Positions 53,246 to 64,000 of a stretch of 64,000 nucleotides of DNA are shown here, one piece after another. The position numbers and the translations under genes are program-made. Source of the stretch: Zasmidium citrigriseum (taxonomy: Eukaryota; Ascomycota; Dothideomycetes; Mycosphaerellales; Mycosphaerellaceae); the NCBI GenBank assembly GCA_002786025.1, contig NHNW01000045.1:292062-356061 (forward strand), given 5' to 3'. Under the pieces are notes generated by a model, which saw nothing but the letters and a program-made list of their open reading frames with translations, did not search any database and was not told the DNA's origin. The first letter of the stretch is position 1. Every line of letters begins with the position of its first letter.

Positions 53246-53475
53246 ATGGGCGTGCATCGCGACTGCTGGGCCTGCGGAAGGACTTGCGAGTCTTGCAAGG
53301 ACCGATTTATTCAAAAGTGCGAGACTTGCCAATCTGAGTACTGTCTTCCACATGACGAGGGATGCAGCAAACGAGAGGTACTCAAGCTTTTCGCATTCTG
53401 TTCCAAAAGGAAGCTGATGGCGTGCAGTGCGGCTGGTGTAACTCATCAGGACGACGAACGCGAGAGTTGTTCTAA
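53246..53475 (+). other. Detached C-terminal zinc-finger exons of the F-box gene
   Basis: After a likely intron (GTAGCA at 53127 to ATAG at 53245) the sequence encodes RDCWACGRTCESCKDRF and KCETCQSEYCLPHDEGC. A 50-nt intron (53378-53427) then joins in frame to ECGWCNSSGRRTRELF and a stop at 53475. The CxxC spacing and the conserved end CxWCN...RRTREL are the usual C-terminus of this F-box group. The upstream exon reaches the first intron in phase 2, while this part needs phase 0; one more G in the run at 53122-53126 would fix it. Confidence 0.65.
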
Positions 53476-53591
53476 GGGCAATCTTTTGGCCGCCGTCGGC
53501 TCATCTACATTCATGAAGCTAACAAGAGAACCTCTCTTCTTTACCATTTATACAACCTCATCACTATCTATCTACATGTCAAAGGACTTGC

Positions 53592-56500
53592 TTACTTCTT
53601 CTTCATAGAGCTAATGGTAGCAGCCAAAGCCGCCAGACTCTCGCCCGCCCCGATCTCAGCTAGCGATAGCTCAACTCCAGTCTCTCGTCGGATCCAATTT
53701 CGCAACTCCACGGACACAAGAGAATCGAGCCCGTACGTTTCGAGCGGAGCATCGGCCTCCATCTCCTTCTGGTCAATCATAGTCATCGAAGAGACCTTCT
53801 GGATCAGCGCGTCAAGCAACCCTAGCGGTGCTCCATTCTCATTCCCTGCATCTCCATTTTGGCCGCCGTTCTCCGTGGGCTTCTTCTCTGTCTGGGCATC
53901 AAGGATTTGTCGCATGAGATTGCGGGGATGGAACCACTGCCCAGTCAGCGTAACACCTGGCGGGAGATTGAAGGAGCTAGTGACTCCGTTGTGGTTCAAC
54001 CCAGACGAAGGTCCAATGATGGCTCCGCGGATGAGTGTATGAACTTGAGCTTCTGTCAAGGTCATGCCAACACGGGTCGTCATCTCTTCTTCTCGAGCTC
54101 GATCTGCGACATAGCCGACACCAAGGACGATGGGCAGTGCAATGGACACTGAAGGCAGACCTTGGCTGTTACGATATGCCGTGAAAGCGTCCAGGAACGA
54201 CGATGTGCCGGAATAGATCGTCTGCCCAGCGTTGCCGCAAGCTCCGAGGAAAGATCCCAGTGAGACGAAGAAGTCGAGATCAGGCAGGAGTTCATGGAGA
54301 TTCCAAGCTGCTGGGATTTTGGGACCGGTTGTGTTCTGCCAGTCATCGTACGAGGAGTTTGAGAAGAAGGCATCGCGGATCGACAGCGCTCCGTGAACGA
54401 CACCGCGTACTGGAGGAAGCGATTCGATCTCCTTGAGAGCTTTGGCGAGGTCTTCTTTGGAACTCACGTCGCACGCCACAGCCCGAAGCCGATGATCGGG
54501 GTCGCTCTCATAGTCCTGGAGCAGGCGGCTTACTTCTGGATTGGAACCTCCGCTACGGCCCAGCAACACTACGTTTCCAGCGCCATTCTGGAACATCCAT
54601 GGTGCTAGAGAACGTCCAATGCCGCCAGTGCCTCCAGTAATAACATAGGTGGCATCATGTTGAAGCAATGGGCCTTCAGGCTGCGCGGTAGGAGGTGTCT
54701 CAGCCAATACTCGATCATCCGGACTGATTGTGATGACGATTTTGCCAATATTCTGGCCAGACTGAAGTTTTCGAAGCCCGGCAGCCAGTTGGGAGATGGG
54801 CAGCACTGTCTGCGGACGGATCGGCACCACGACATTCTGGTCCAGAAGCTCGACGACCTTGGCCAAGCAGTCCTTCATCTCTTCCGCCCGCTTCTCGAAC
54901 AACATCCGCAGATCCACGCCGCTGAAAGTTACATTCTTCTCGAAGTGCCGCATGGCAAGGTGACTGTTGGCTAGGATGTCCTTCTTGCCGATTTCGACGA
55001 ACCGACCGCTTTCTGCTATGAGAGCCCAGGTATCATGAAGCAGCTTCCCGCTCAGGGAGTTGACGATGACATCTACGCCTTCGCCGTTCGTGGCATGTAG
55101 GATCGAATCGCGGAAGTCGGACGTTCGACTCGAGAAGATCTGGGTCTCTGGGATGTTGAATATGTCTCTAAGGAATGTCCGTTTGGCATCACTGCCAGCT
55201 GTTACGAAGACCCGGGCGCCAATGTGTTGTGCCAACACGACGCAAGCCTGGCCGACGCCTCCTGAGGCTGCGTGGATGAGCACTGTCTCTCCTTTCCGAA
55301 GTCGACCGATCTGGATCAGAGCCATCACAGCCGTTGAGTATGGCGTGGAGATACCAGCAGCTTGTTCGACGCTGAGGTGATCTGGCATCTTGAAGGCATG
55401 CCATGCCGGTATCCGCAACATGGTCGAATAGCTTCCGCCAGTCAAGGACCCATAACACACTCGGTCACCCACTCGAAGATCCGAAACATTTGCGCCTGTT
55501 CGCATTACGGTGCCCACGCCTTCGTATCCTGGAGGTGTCCATGGAATCGATCCCAAAACTACGAGAAGGTCACGGAAGTTCATTCCCACGGCTTCGTTGC
55601 GAAGAAGGATTTCGTCGTCACCAAGAGTCGTGTTGAAGATCTCAGGCTTGATGCGGAAGTAGATGAAGTCAGGACTTCCAGCTGCGTCGACTGTGAGCTC
55701 CATCGCAGTGTCCTCGCGCCATATTGGTTGTACTCTGCGAATGGACTTTCCGTCAGCCGCCGCAAAGGCTTCATCTGCCGAGGCCAGAGGACGGAGTCGA
55801 GCAACGTGGAGCTGGCCATCGCGGAAGACGAAGTCCTGATCGAGATCCTTGGATAGCTCTGGATCTTGCATACGCCGAGCTACTTGAGCGATCACTGCGG
55901 CGCCTTCTTCCGTCTGAGGGACATTCTCGAGAAGCAATACGCAACCGGAGACGTCTTCAAGACGAAGGGAGCGAAGAATGCCGCGGATGACTTCGTGCTC
56001 TGGAGTGTGGTTCTCCGGGATCACCCACAGCAGCGCTTTTGCTGTTATCAACGTATGACGAAGTGTCTCGTACGCTTCAGCGGTCATCTCATCTTGCTGG
56101 AGGATACTCTGTCCGGGCGAATCGATCAGAATGCACACAGCATCGTCGTCTTCTGTGTCCACTTCGGCCAGGGGCTTGACAGAAGCTTGGCAATTCAGGC
56201 GATCCATGACCTGCTCAGCTACCAGATTGGCGAATTGCTCTTCCTCGTCGTCGCGGATGGCACCGCATACTGTGATCGGCATCTCGAAATCGTCTGTTTT
56301 CTGGCCGATCCTGGTCGAGCACATCAAGCCCAGCAGCTGGTCTGCGGTATCCAGGAAGTCGTTCACAGTACCCTCCACGCCTGAGAAGCCGTTATCCAGG
56401 AGTAATCTGTTCCATGCTTCTGGACTCAGGAGTGGGCCGACATTCTTGTCCCGGTAGTCATCCTCTGCGAGCCACCAACCCGGAAGCAAAGCAAACGGCA

Positions 56501-59500
56501 GAGTCAGCGGTGCATGAGCCAAAGCTTCCAGCAAGATGACTTTGCCATTACGCTTCAGGAGCGTTCGGACATGGTCCATGGTAACGGACATGTTTGCGGT
56601 TGCGTGGAGCACATTCGCTGCGACGACGATATCATACTCCCCAGCCTCAAGTCCCTGCGTCAAAGGATCCTGGCCGACATCGAGCTTCTTGTACGTGATA
56701 CTGCTCGCCCACGGCTGCATTTTAGCTCGAGCAGTATCGAAGAAGCCACTGGAGATATCGGTATACGTATAGCTCAGCAGAGACTTTCGCTCCGCAGCAG
56801 CTGCTTCGTCGACATCTTCAGCTTCCATGAAGGCTTGAAAGAAGGGCAAGGTCGCACTCCCTGTACCGGCTCCGATCTCGAGCACCTTCAGGCTTCCACG
56901 AATGTTCAGCAAAGAACGTGCGTATCGACCAATCACCCGACCAAGACGACGACTGGGTGTATCTTCGTCGTACTGGCGCCAGAGAAGATTGTCCTGAAGC
57001 ATGATTTCCAGGGGCTGAACCTCTCCACGGAGGATTGAGATCAGTTTCTCGCCGATGTTGCAGATCAACTCGCCTCGAGCACTGGTTTGGGCGACATTCT
57101 GAAGCTCTTCGGGAGTCATCGCTGTACTCGAAGATGCATAATGCTCAACGGCGCCGGTTGCCCAGGTCAAAAAGCCTGCCGAGTGCACTGAAAGTGCGGC
57201 ACGATCTTCAGGAGTTGGGAATGCCTCGATTGCCTGCTGCATGTAATGCAGACTTGCACTGTTCAGCTGTCGGCGCTCTTCGACCTCTCGTTCTTCGTAG
57301 ACATCGGATGCTTGCAAGGCTGCTAGCGAGGAACTGTCGATGAAGTCAAGACTGGGTGCGAGATCCCAGTAGAAGCTATTCGGAAGGCCCTCTGGTTTGG
57401 TCTGTGCTGCAGGATCGTCTTCGGAAGATGAGAGGGAGCGGAATGTCACCGACTCCCATTCTGCGACTGGGACCAGGGAAGGCCGCTCTTCCCCTTCCTG
57501 TGGCGTGCGAGTGAAGACGGCAACGCCAACTTTCGTGGTACCAGCTTTGGGGTCTCGAGACAGGCACTGGGTGACGATTGTGAAGCGCTGATCCTCGACT
57601 TTGGCAGGAATGTCGTTGCCCACGCGCAGTCTGCTCACATATGTTGGCACCACTGCCGGTCGGGATTCGATATCGGCGCTCAGGAAAGGGGCCATGCCTT
57701 GGAGGTGTGCATCCAGTGATGGAGGGTCGACAGTCACCGGCGAGCCAAATCTTTGGGATTGCAACGACCATTCGGCCTCTCGAAGACGACTCTCCATCTC
57801 CGTCCAGCCGTCGCCCTTCCAGAACCGCTGCATCACCCGGTATGCCTCGCCATAGAGCGTTCCCACGCCGCTCCGGCCGCCGTATTCCATTTGAGGGTCT
57901 AGTTCCTCACGCTGTTCGTCCAATCTCGACTTGAACGCAGCCTGGAAAGTCGGCGTATTGGTGCTGATCTCTTGCACTTCAGGTTCGATCTGCCCGTAGC
58001 AGTGTGTGACCCAGCCTCTCTTCTCCGTCCAAGAAGAGACCTTGAACGACCAGGCCGTAGACGACGAAGTCTCTGTCCCAGTCTCCAGAGGCGTCAACTT
58101 CGTCGTCATCTCCAGCCGCTCATCCTCCGCGATCTCCAGGCTCCTCTTCGTGTGAACATCCGTCAACGTCAACGAAATGGGCTTCTTCGCAGTGATCATC
58201 CTAGCCGCTGCAATCGCCATGGCCATGTACCCAGTCATGGGGAAGATATTGATGCCGTTCACTTTGTGTTCTCGAATCCATGGCATTTCATCCAAGGAGA
58301 AGACTTGCCGGAAAATATGCTCGCTACCGTCAGAGGATGGTGCTTTTGCTCCTATCAGCGGGTCGTATGGCACGCCAGGATGGAGCTTTGCAGATGCGAT
58401 CCGAGACTGGTGCACGTAACGGGCTGAGCGATCCCATGCGTAGCGAGGGAGGTCGGTGAGGACTTTGGCGTTCGCTTGGGATGTGTTGTTGACGTTTCCG
58501 AGTTGAAGGGAGAAGCCCTGGCAGAATAACTTGCCGGCGAGCTCGAGGAGTGCGTGGCTGCTTGATGTGCCTCGCACTAGGGTGGCCATGTACGAGGCAG
58601 TAGAGGGAGCCGTCTCGTTCTGCTTCTGCTGCTGATGTCTCTCGCTGATGGTCTGCTGGATCGGAGTCTTGAGGCCTGAGTGAGGGCCGACTTCGAGGAT
58701 GATCTGGGCTCCTTTACGACGGACGGCACGCTCAGTGGCTTCCAGGACGTCCAGCATCCCTTCAACAGCATCCAGGAATCTCACGGGCTGCAGCAGATTC
58801 TGGACCCAGTACGAAGCATCGACGGCCTTTGCATCCACTGCTTTGCCCAGGAGTGAAGACACGAAAACAGGTCCGACCTCAGCTGTGTCGCCATTTGGAT
58901 CCTTGACTGCGGCCTTTTTGCAGTACGGCTCAATCAGGGCGTGGTACGACTCGGCAACGGCTTCCATGTGAGCCGAATGGTATGCCAGGCCAACTTTGAG
59001 ACGACGGGCAAAGATGCCTTGAGACTCTGCCAGTCGATGCAGATTATCAATGGCTTTCTCGTCTCCGGAAAGCGTCACTGCTCGCGGGCTGTTGATGGCC
59101 GCAATGGTGGCATATCCCTCCGTGTTCTGCTGCAGCAGAGCAGATGCGTCTTCAGCGCTGATACCGAGAGCGAGCATAGCACCTTTCGGCTTCGACGAAC
59201 CCATTGATTCGAGCCTGGCTGCAGCTTGACCACGGAAATAGGCGATGGCCATGGCTGCTTCCAAAGTCAAGAAGCCTGCGGCATACGCTGCAGCAATCTC
59301 GCCGCTAGAGTGGCCGGCGACTGCGACGGGTGAAAGTCCCCACGATTGAAGAACGGCGACGAGACCTAGCTGGACAGCGGTACATGCTGGTTGACTGAGT
59401 TCTGCGTTGTCGATTCGAGAGTTTGCTGCTGACTTTGCGATCTCCTCTGCAACGACAATCCTGGTCAGGCTCCGAATGGTTTGCATTGAAAGGGGTAATA

Positions 59501-61578
59501 GAAGGCCTTACCTTTCAGACTCCATTCCGCACCGAAACCCTGAATGTGGCCATCCGCTTGTTCAATCGTCGAGGCAAATATTGGGTTCGCCCAGAGCTCG
59601 AGCGCCATTTGTGCATACCTTCAGAGCATCAGCCCGGTCGAAACCCCCTCCGAATGGCAAAGACTTACTGGACTCCCTGGCCGGTAAACGCCCACGCCAT
59701 CAACGGGTGTCTTGCTTTCGTCAAGCTACCATCGGACTTTGCCAATGCATCCGCAAGTTCCTCAGGAGACGATGCAGAGACTGCCAATCGCCATGCATGT
59801 TGCGTTCTACGTTGCCCAAGCGTGAAGCTCAGGTCCTGAAGGAAGTCGCCTGAGACTGGTGCAACACCTTTGAGATACGAGACCATGGTTGCGTTGTACG
59901 CCGCGAGGCTGCTCTGTGAATGGGCCGAGAGGACCAAGAGTTGTTCTTTGGACGGGCTCTCACTATGGTCGACAATGCCATTGGTGTGTCCATTGACGTG
60001 GCCGTTCGAAACATATCCGTTCGCCTGGCCATTGGTTTCCAGGTGTGCAGGCTGAGAGTACTTTTCGACCAGGACGGCGGCATTGGATCCACCAAATCCA
60101 AAATTCGTCATGCAAACTCGCTGTGGTGCTCCTGCTGGCCATGGAGCAGGCGAAGCGAGTACCTACATGAATTTGGTCATCAGCTCACATTTACTCACGA
60201 TCAAGCCTCGAGACGCACCCTCAGCTTTTCGATTCCCTCTACCACCGGACCAAGCTTTTCAAAGTCCGCATTGGGGAGCACTATTCCGTGTTGGACCATG
60301 AGAATGGCTTTCGTGAGGGCGAGAATGCCTGATGCTCCTTCTAGATGACCGAAATTCGATTTGAGCGAACCCACGTACAGCGGGTCTGAGGGCGTTCTTT
60401 CCGCTGTCATCACCTCTGCAAAGGCCCCCAACTCGATTCGATCTCTGTTACCGCAAGTGTCAGCAATGCATTGATGGACATCGGGAGTTGAGCCGAATGT
60501 ACCCAACCAGTGTGCCAGTTCCATGCCCCTAACGTCCTTCAGGTCAGCTCCAGACATCAATTCCACGAGGATCCTCAATAACATACCTCGATGACGGGCG
60601 TGTCTCGTGGATTGAGCCCAACTTGATCATGCACCTTGCGCAATAATCTCACTTGAGCCGCCCGACTAGGCATGGTGATGCCGTCTGATCGACCAGAGTG
60701 GTTACTCGCAGTGTTGCGAATGACAGCTTGGATCGGATCTCCAGCTGCGATGGCCTGACTGAGAGGCTTCAACATCATGCATGCTGCACCCTCGCCACGG
60801 CCGAAACCAGCGGCTTTGTGGTCATAGGAGTAGCATCTCCCCTCTGGCGATAACGCTCCCATGGTATCCAGGATGGTGAACTGATACGGACCGAGCAGCA
60901 AGGAGGCTCCTCCAACCAGGGCTGTCTTGCACTCGCCCAGTCTAAGGCTTTGACAGGCGAGATGAACGGCACTTTATTGCACTGTCAGCTGGAATACCAG
61001 ATCTGGCGTTCTCCATTGTTCACGTACTATCCACTGCTTGCACAGGCGGTGTCAAGAGACACGCTCGGACCGATGAGATCGAAGAAATAGCTCAATCGGT
61101 TGGCGAACATCGTCGGAGCGGTTCCGGTCGCGGTCCAATTGCTCGCAGACAATGGATCATCTGCCATTTGCTGTCCATAGTCTCCCGATGCCACCGCTGA
61201 AAAGACGCCAGTTTCCGATCCGGCAAGTTCGTGAAGGCTAATACCAGCATGGTCGACTGCTTCGAATGCACACTCCAACAGCATGCGGTGTTGAGGATCG
61301 ATGGCTCGAGCCTCTTCGGCTCGCAGATTGAAAAAGGGGGCGTCGAACCGAAAAACATCATCCTTCAAGAAATGAGCGCCCTTGACAGCAAATGTTCCAG
61401 CCTTCTCTTTGTTGGAGTCATAGTACGCATCTTGATCAAAACGATCACGTGGAACTCTTCCCCAGGCCGACTTCGCCTTTGCAAGGTAGTCAAAGAGGTC
61501 CTCGTCAGCAGCGACTCCTGGTGCCCGATATGCCACGCCCACAATGGCGATAGGCTCTTGGTCTCTCATTTTGCACAC
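53592..61578 (-). CDS. Highly reducing type I polyketide synthase (KS-AT-DH-MT-ER-KR-ACP)
   Basis: Seven exons (61028-61578, 60587-60971, 60503-60528, 60219-60444, 59669-60162, 59512-59618, 53592-59446) join in frame to 2547 residues. KS: DTACASSG (~178, active Cys), HGTGTLVG (~315, His, built from the 26-nt exon) and SNFGHLEGASG (~362, His). AT: GHSSGEIAAAYAAG (~644). DH: IREHKVNGINIFP (~990). C-methyltransferase: VLEIGAGTGSATL (~1452), intact SAM site. ER: HAASGGVGQACVV (~1987). KR: VITGGTGGIG (~2197) and GNAGQTIYSG (catalytic Tyr). ACP: ETYGLDSLVSVE (~2503, phosphopantetheine Ser). No thioesterase, as usual in this class. All key residues seen are intact, so it should make a reduced, possibly C-methylated aliphatic chain. 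It lies against a RIP-mutated repeat island; the product is unknown. Confidence 0.95.
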
Positions 61579-61949
61579 ACTGAAGCGACGTACCGATGAA
61601 CAGAGCTCATGAATGCTTTGAGGAGGAATTTGCTCACGCTACTCTAACCTATTTCACATGCGGGAACGATTCACTGTCTGCATCAGCCGGGAACAGCCTC
61701 CTCTGCCACGAGCTGAACGAAGGAACAGCCGGGGTGGTGTGGAGGAGCATCATGGCGCCGAGATTGGCCTTTCGTGTAACACGGGGCAGCCTTCTACCGG
61801 TGAACCACGGTGCGAATCCTTTCGCCAAGTTGCCGTTGATTTGATTGTTGATCACGAAAGATTGCAAAGAGCTGTGCTAGGGCAGTCCAAACCTACACGA
61901 CTACTTTTTCAAATTTCCCCGCTTCCTTTCCCGCTTCTTTCCTATTAAC
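61579..61949. promoter_or_regulatory. Polyketide synthase upstream region
   Basis: About 370 bp of normal-composition DNA between the synthase start codon and the RIP island. It must contain the core promoter unless transcription starts inside the island. Short open frames here are not credible. No specific factor site is assigned. Confidence 0.55.
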
Positions 61950-64000
61950 AACACTCTCTATTTTGCTTATAATTACCGCGCATCGGCTCTATATACTTAC
62001 ACTACTACTATCAACGATAGGACTATATATAATATCGAGACAAGTCCTTAGTACGCTCGTTATACGGGTATAGCGGCTTTAATAGCGGCCTTACGTATCG
62101 AAGTAGGTATAAAGAAGCCTAACGTACTATGCGATTTACTATATAGAACACGAGTAGTATACTAACAAGTACTAGTTTATAAAGGTCGTTTAGTATAGAA
62201 TAGTTTTCGTTACGAAGATAGATAATAGAGACTCTAGTAGTCTCTAGCGGGTTCTAGGTCTATCGCTAGCGGTAGTAGTACCTCCCTTACGATACTAGCG
62301 ACGACACTCTTATCCCTAGTACTCTTCTACTAACTACTTTACCTTTAATACTATTACTCTTCTACGAATAACTCTCTTTTATCTTCTACCCTTATAAGGG
62401 GGGTTTACAATAGTTTAGTACTATATAGAACTTACTATATTAATAGCCTCGTAAGTCGTCCTCGTAATCCGCCTACGCTTTACTAACCGTTTTATAGTAC
62501 TCCGCTTCGCCGTCCGTAGTCTACTAACCCTAATCTAGGCCCTAGCGATATATAGTAGTCTATTTCCGAGTAAAGATAGTAGTAATAGCTCGACGAGGCT
62601 ATACGCGGCGACCGCGGTATACGAAAGAATATAGTAGCTAATCTATAGAAGTACGATACTACTAGTCGTATTATAGAGACCTTAGAAGGGATCGTAGCGC
62701 CGTAGCCTTACTAGTAGTACCTTCGAGACGGGTATAGGCCCTATAGGATACTAGCTAATAACGAGAGTATCGTTTATGCGTATTATAAATATAAGAATAA
62801 GCTAGTAAGCTATTAAAAGTATCGTAGGAGTATAGTACTAAGGCTATCTCTATAGTACTACTAAGCGGGCCTACTAGCTTCTTCTATTTCCCCCTACGAG
62901 ACGGAGGGTAGCTTAGAGTAGATATTAAAGATTATCGACGAGTTAAACGATATAAGGTACTACTAGTAGCCTAGGTTATATAAGCTACGAACTAATTATA
63001 AGTAGAGTATTAATTAAGGATTTAGAGAGACTATTTCTCGCTAGTAATAGTTAGTACTAAGACGTATAGCGTAAGAACGTCGTTCTTAGAGATCGACTCG
63101 CCGCTATAGAGTAGACGACCTCTAGCCTTACGTAGTAGCTTCGGAACTTACTACTTCTAGGAAATAATCTAGTTTACTTCGCGAGGAATATATATAAGAA
63201 GTTGTTTCTAGGTAGAGTAGAGCGTTCGCTAGATTAATTAGATATCCCTAAGTTTAACTAGGAACTCGTACTATACTCTATATCGTTATAAGAGTCTTAG
63301 TTCGTAAGTTAAAGTTATAGGAAGGGCAATCTTTAGATAGGCCTACTATTAATACGTTTTTTAATTATAAATATTCTTACTTTAAATATTTATACTAAAA
63401 ATAGGATATCCTTATGTTTCTCGAGGAAAACTAGCTAGACTATCGTTAGAATACTATAAGTATTATCTTTACTTAGAGACAATTAATCCCTACTATTTTA
63501 GAGAAGATCTAATATATATTACTACTAGTAATAATATCGTCGTCTTTAAAAGCGTTTTCCTAGAGGTTCTTATACGTAACCCTAACCCTAAGAAACCCTT
63601 ATAGCCTAAGGCTAAGACGCCTCTCCTTTTAGAGTAAGTAATATAGTAATCTTTTACCTCGCGCTTCCTTCTACGTCGCGTTCAAGCCGCGTCCTTCTTC
63701 TCTTTCTCGTACTCTAACTAATAATAATATTACTAATAATAATAATTATAGGCACGAAGTCTACCTTCGTCTAGTCTAAGATCTAGCTATATACTACGAA
63801 GAAGCTAGCCCTAAGCTTACCTATATACTAGTCCTCCTAGAGGATAAGGACCTTACTAGCTAAACTACCGACTATTTTATAAGTTAGTTAAGATCTCTTA
63901 CCGCTACTATAGTTTCTATACTTACTAATTCCCTCGTACTATAGCTATAAGGTTAGTACGATCTACTTAATCTTTATACTAAGCTCCTCGTTATAGTATT
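61950..64000. repeat. RIP-mutated repeat island (transposon relic)
   Basis: From about 61950 to the window end the sequence is saturated with TA dinucleotides (ctatatag, tatacgta, ctagtagt), while CA and TG are very rare and CG and AG/CT persist. This is what RIP produces by C-to-T change, mainly at CpA, on both strands. No long open frame survives on either strand, unlike the rest of the window. The ancestral element cannot be classified by eye: no terminal repeat is seen within the window, and the island continues past 64000. A short telomere-like motif (two CCCTAA units) lies at 63578-63591, and TAA-rich microsatellite-like stretches near 63720-63755. Confidence 0.88.

Noticed and set aside
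49825..61578. Methyltransferase, F-box gene and PKS as one biosynthetic cluster
   Set aside because: The F-box gene between them is not a cluster-type gene and nothing shows co-regulation; left as a weak possibility.

Overview
The window is fungal nuclear DNA, most likely from a Dothideomycete (Mycosphaerella-like Ascomycota). Evidence for this: short GT-AG introns (44-129 nt) with CTAAC/CTGAC branch sites, many GPI-anchored Ser/Thr-rich proteins, a CFEM protein, a cell-wall glyoxal oxidase with WSC domains, a 2547-residue iterative polyketide synthase, and a terminal block whose base composition is the signature of repeat-induced point mutation (RIP). The exact genus is not readable from the sequence. 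Exon structures were worked out by hand: each join was required to keep frame, and most restore a known motif.

Layout. 0.9-12.1 kb is rich in secreted proteins: a GPI mucin-like protein, a small secreted protein with a duplicated exon, a FAD monooxygenase, an SGNH esterase, a second GPI-type protein, a SMYD-type methyltransferase, an NTF2-like protein and a pectin methylesterase. 12.9-27.4 kb is mixed and mainly housekeeping: acetolactate synthase (ILV2) divergent from a TRAPPC12-like gene, a small conserved protein that ends on overlapping stop codons with it, tRNA dihydrouridine synthase DUS4, a four-helix membrane protein, an F-box-like protein and a CFEM protein. 27.4-30.2 kb has no convincing gene. 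30.2-40 kb holds a six-WSC glyoxal/galactose oxidase, a cyclin with an in-frame open extension beyond its stop, and the retromer subunit VPS35. 40.5-46.1 kb is a small accessory zone: a Mutator-type MITE with 9-bp target-site duplication, an F-box-like gene, three small lineage-specific helical proteins with partly duplicated flanks, and a 47-bp tandem repeat. 46.4-53.5 kb holds TOM6, a UFD1/AZUL protein, a class I methyltransferase and an F-box zinc-finger protein whose reading frame is broken by one base. 53.6-61.6 kb is a complete highly reducing polyketide synthase, and 61.95-64 kb is a RIP-degraded repeat island.

Functionally, several genes act at the cell surface or plant cell wall (pectinesterase, SGNH esterase, WSC oxidase, CFEM and GPI proteins), as expected for a plant-associated fungus. 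The polyketide synthase sits against the repeat island at the window edge with no tailoring enzyme immediately inside the window except possibly the methyltransferase at 49.8-50.9 kb, so any cluster would have to extend past 64 kb. Two frame breaks, both at runs of five G (DUS4 tail and F-box protein), may be one-base undercalls rather than biology.
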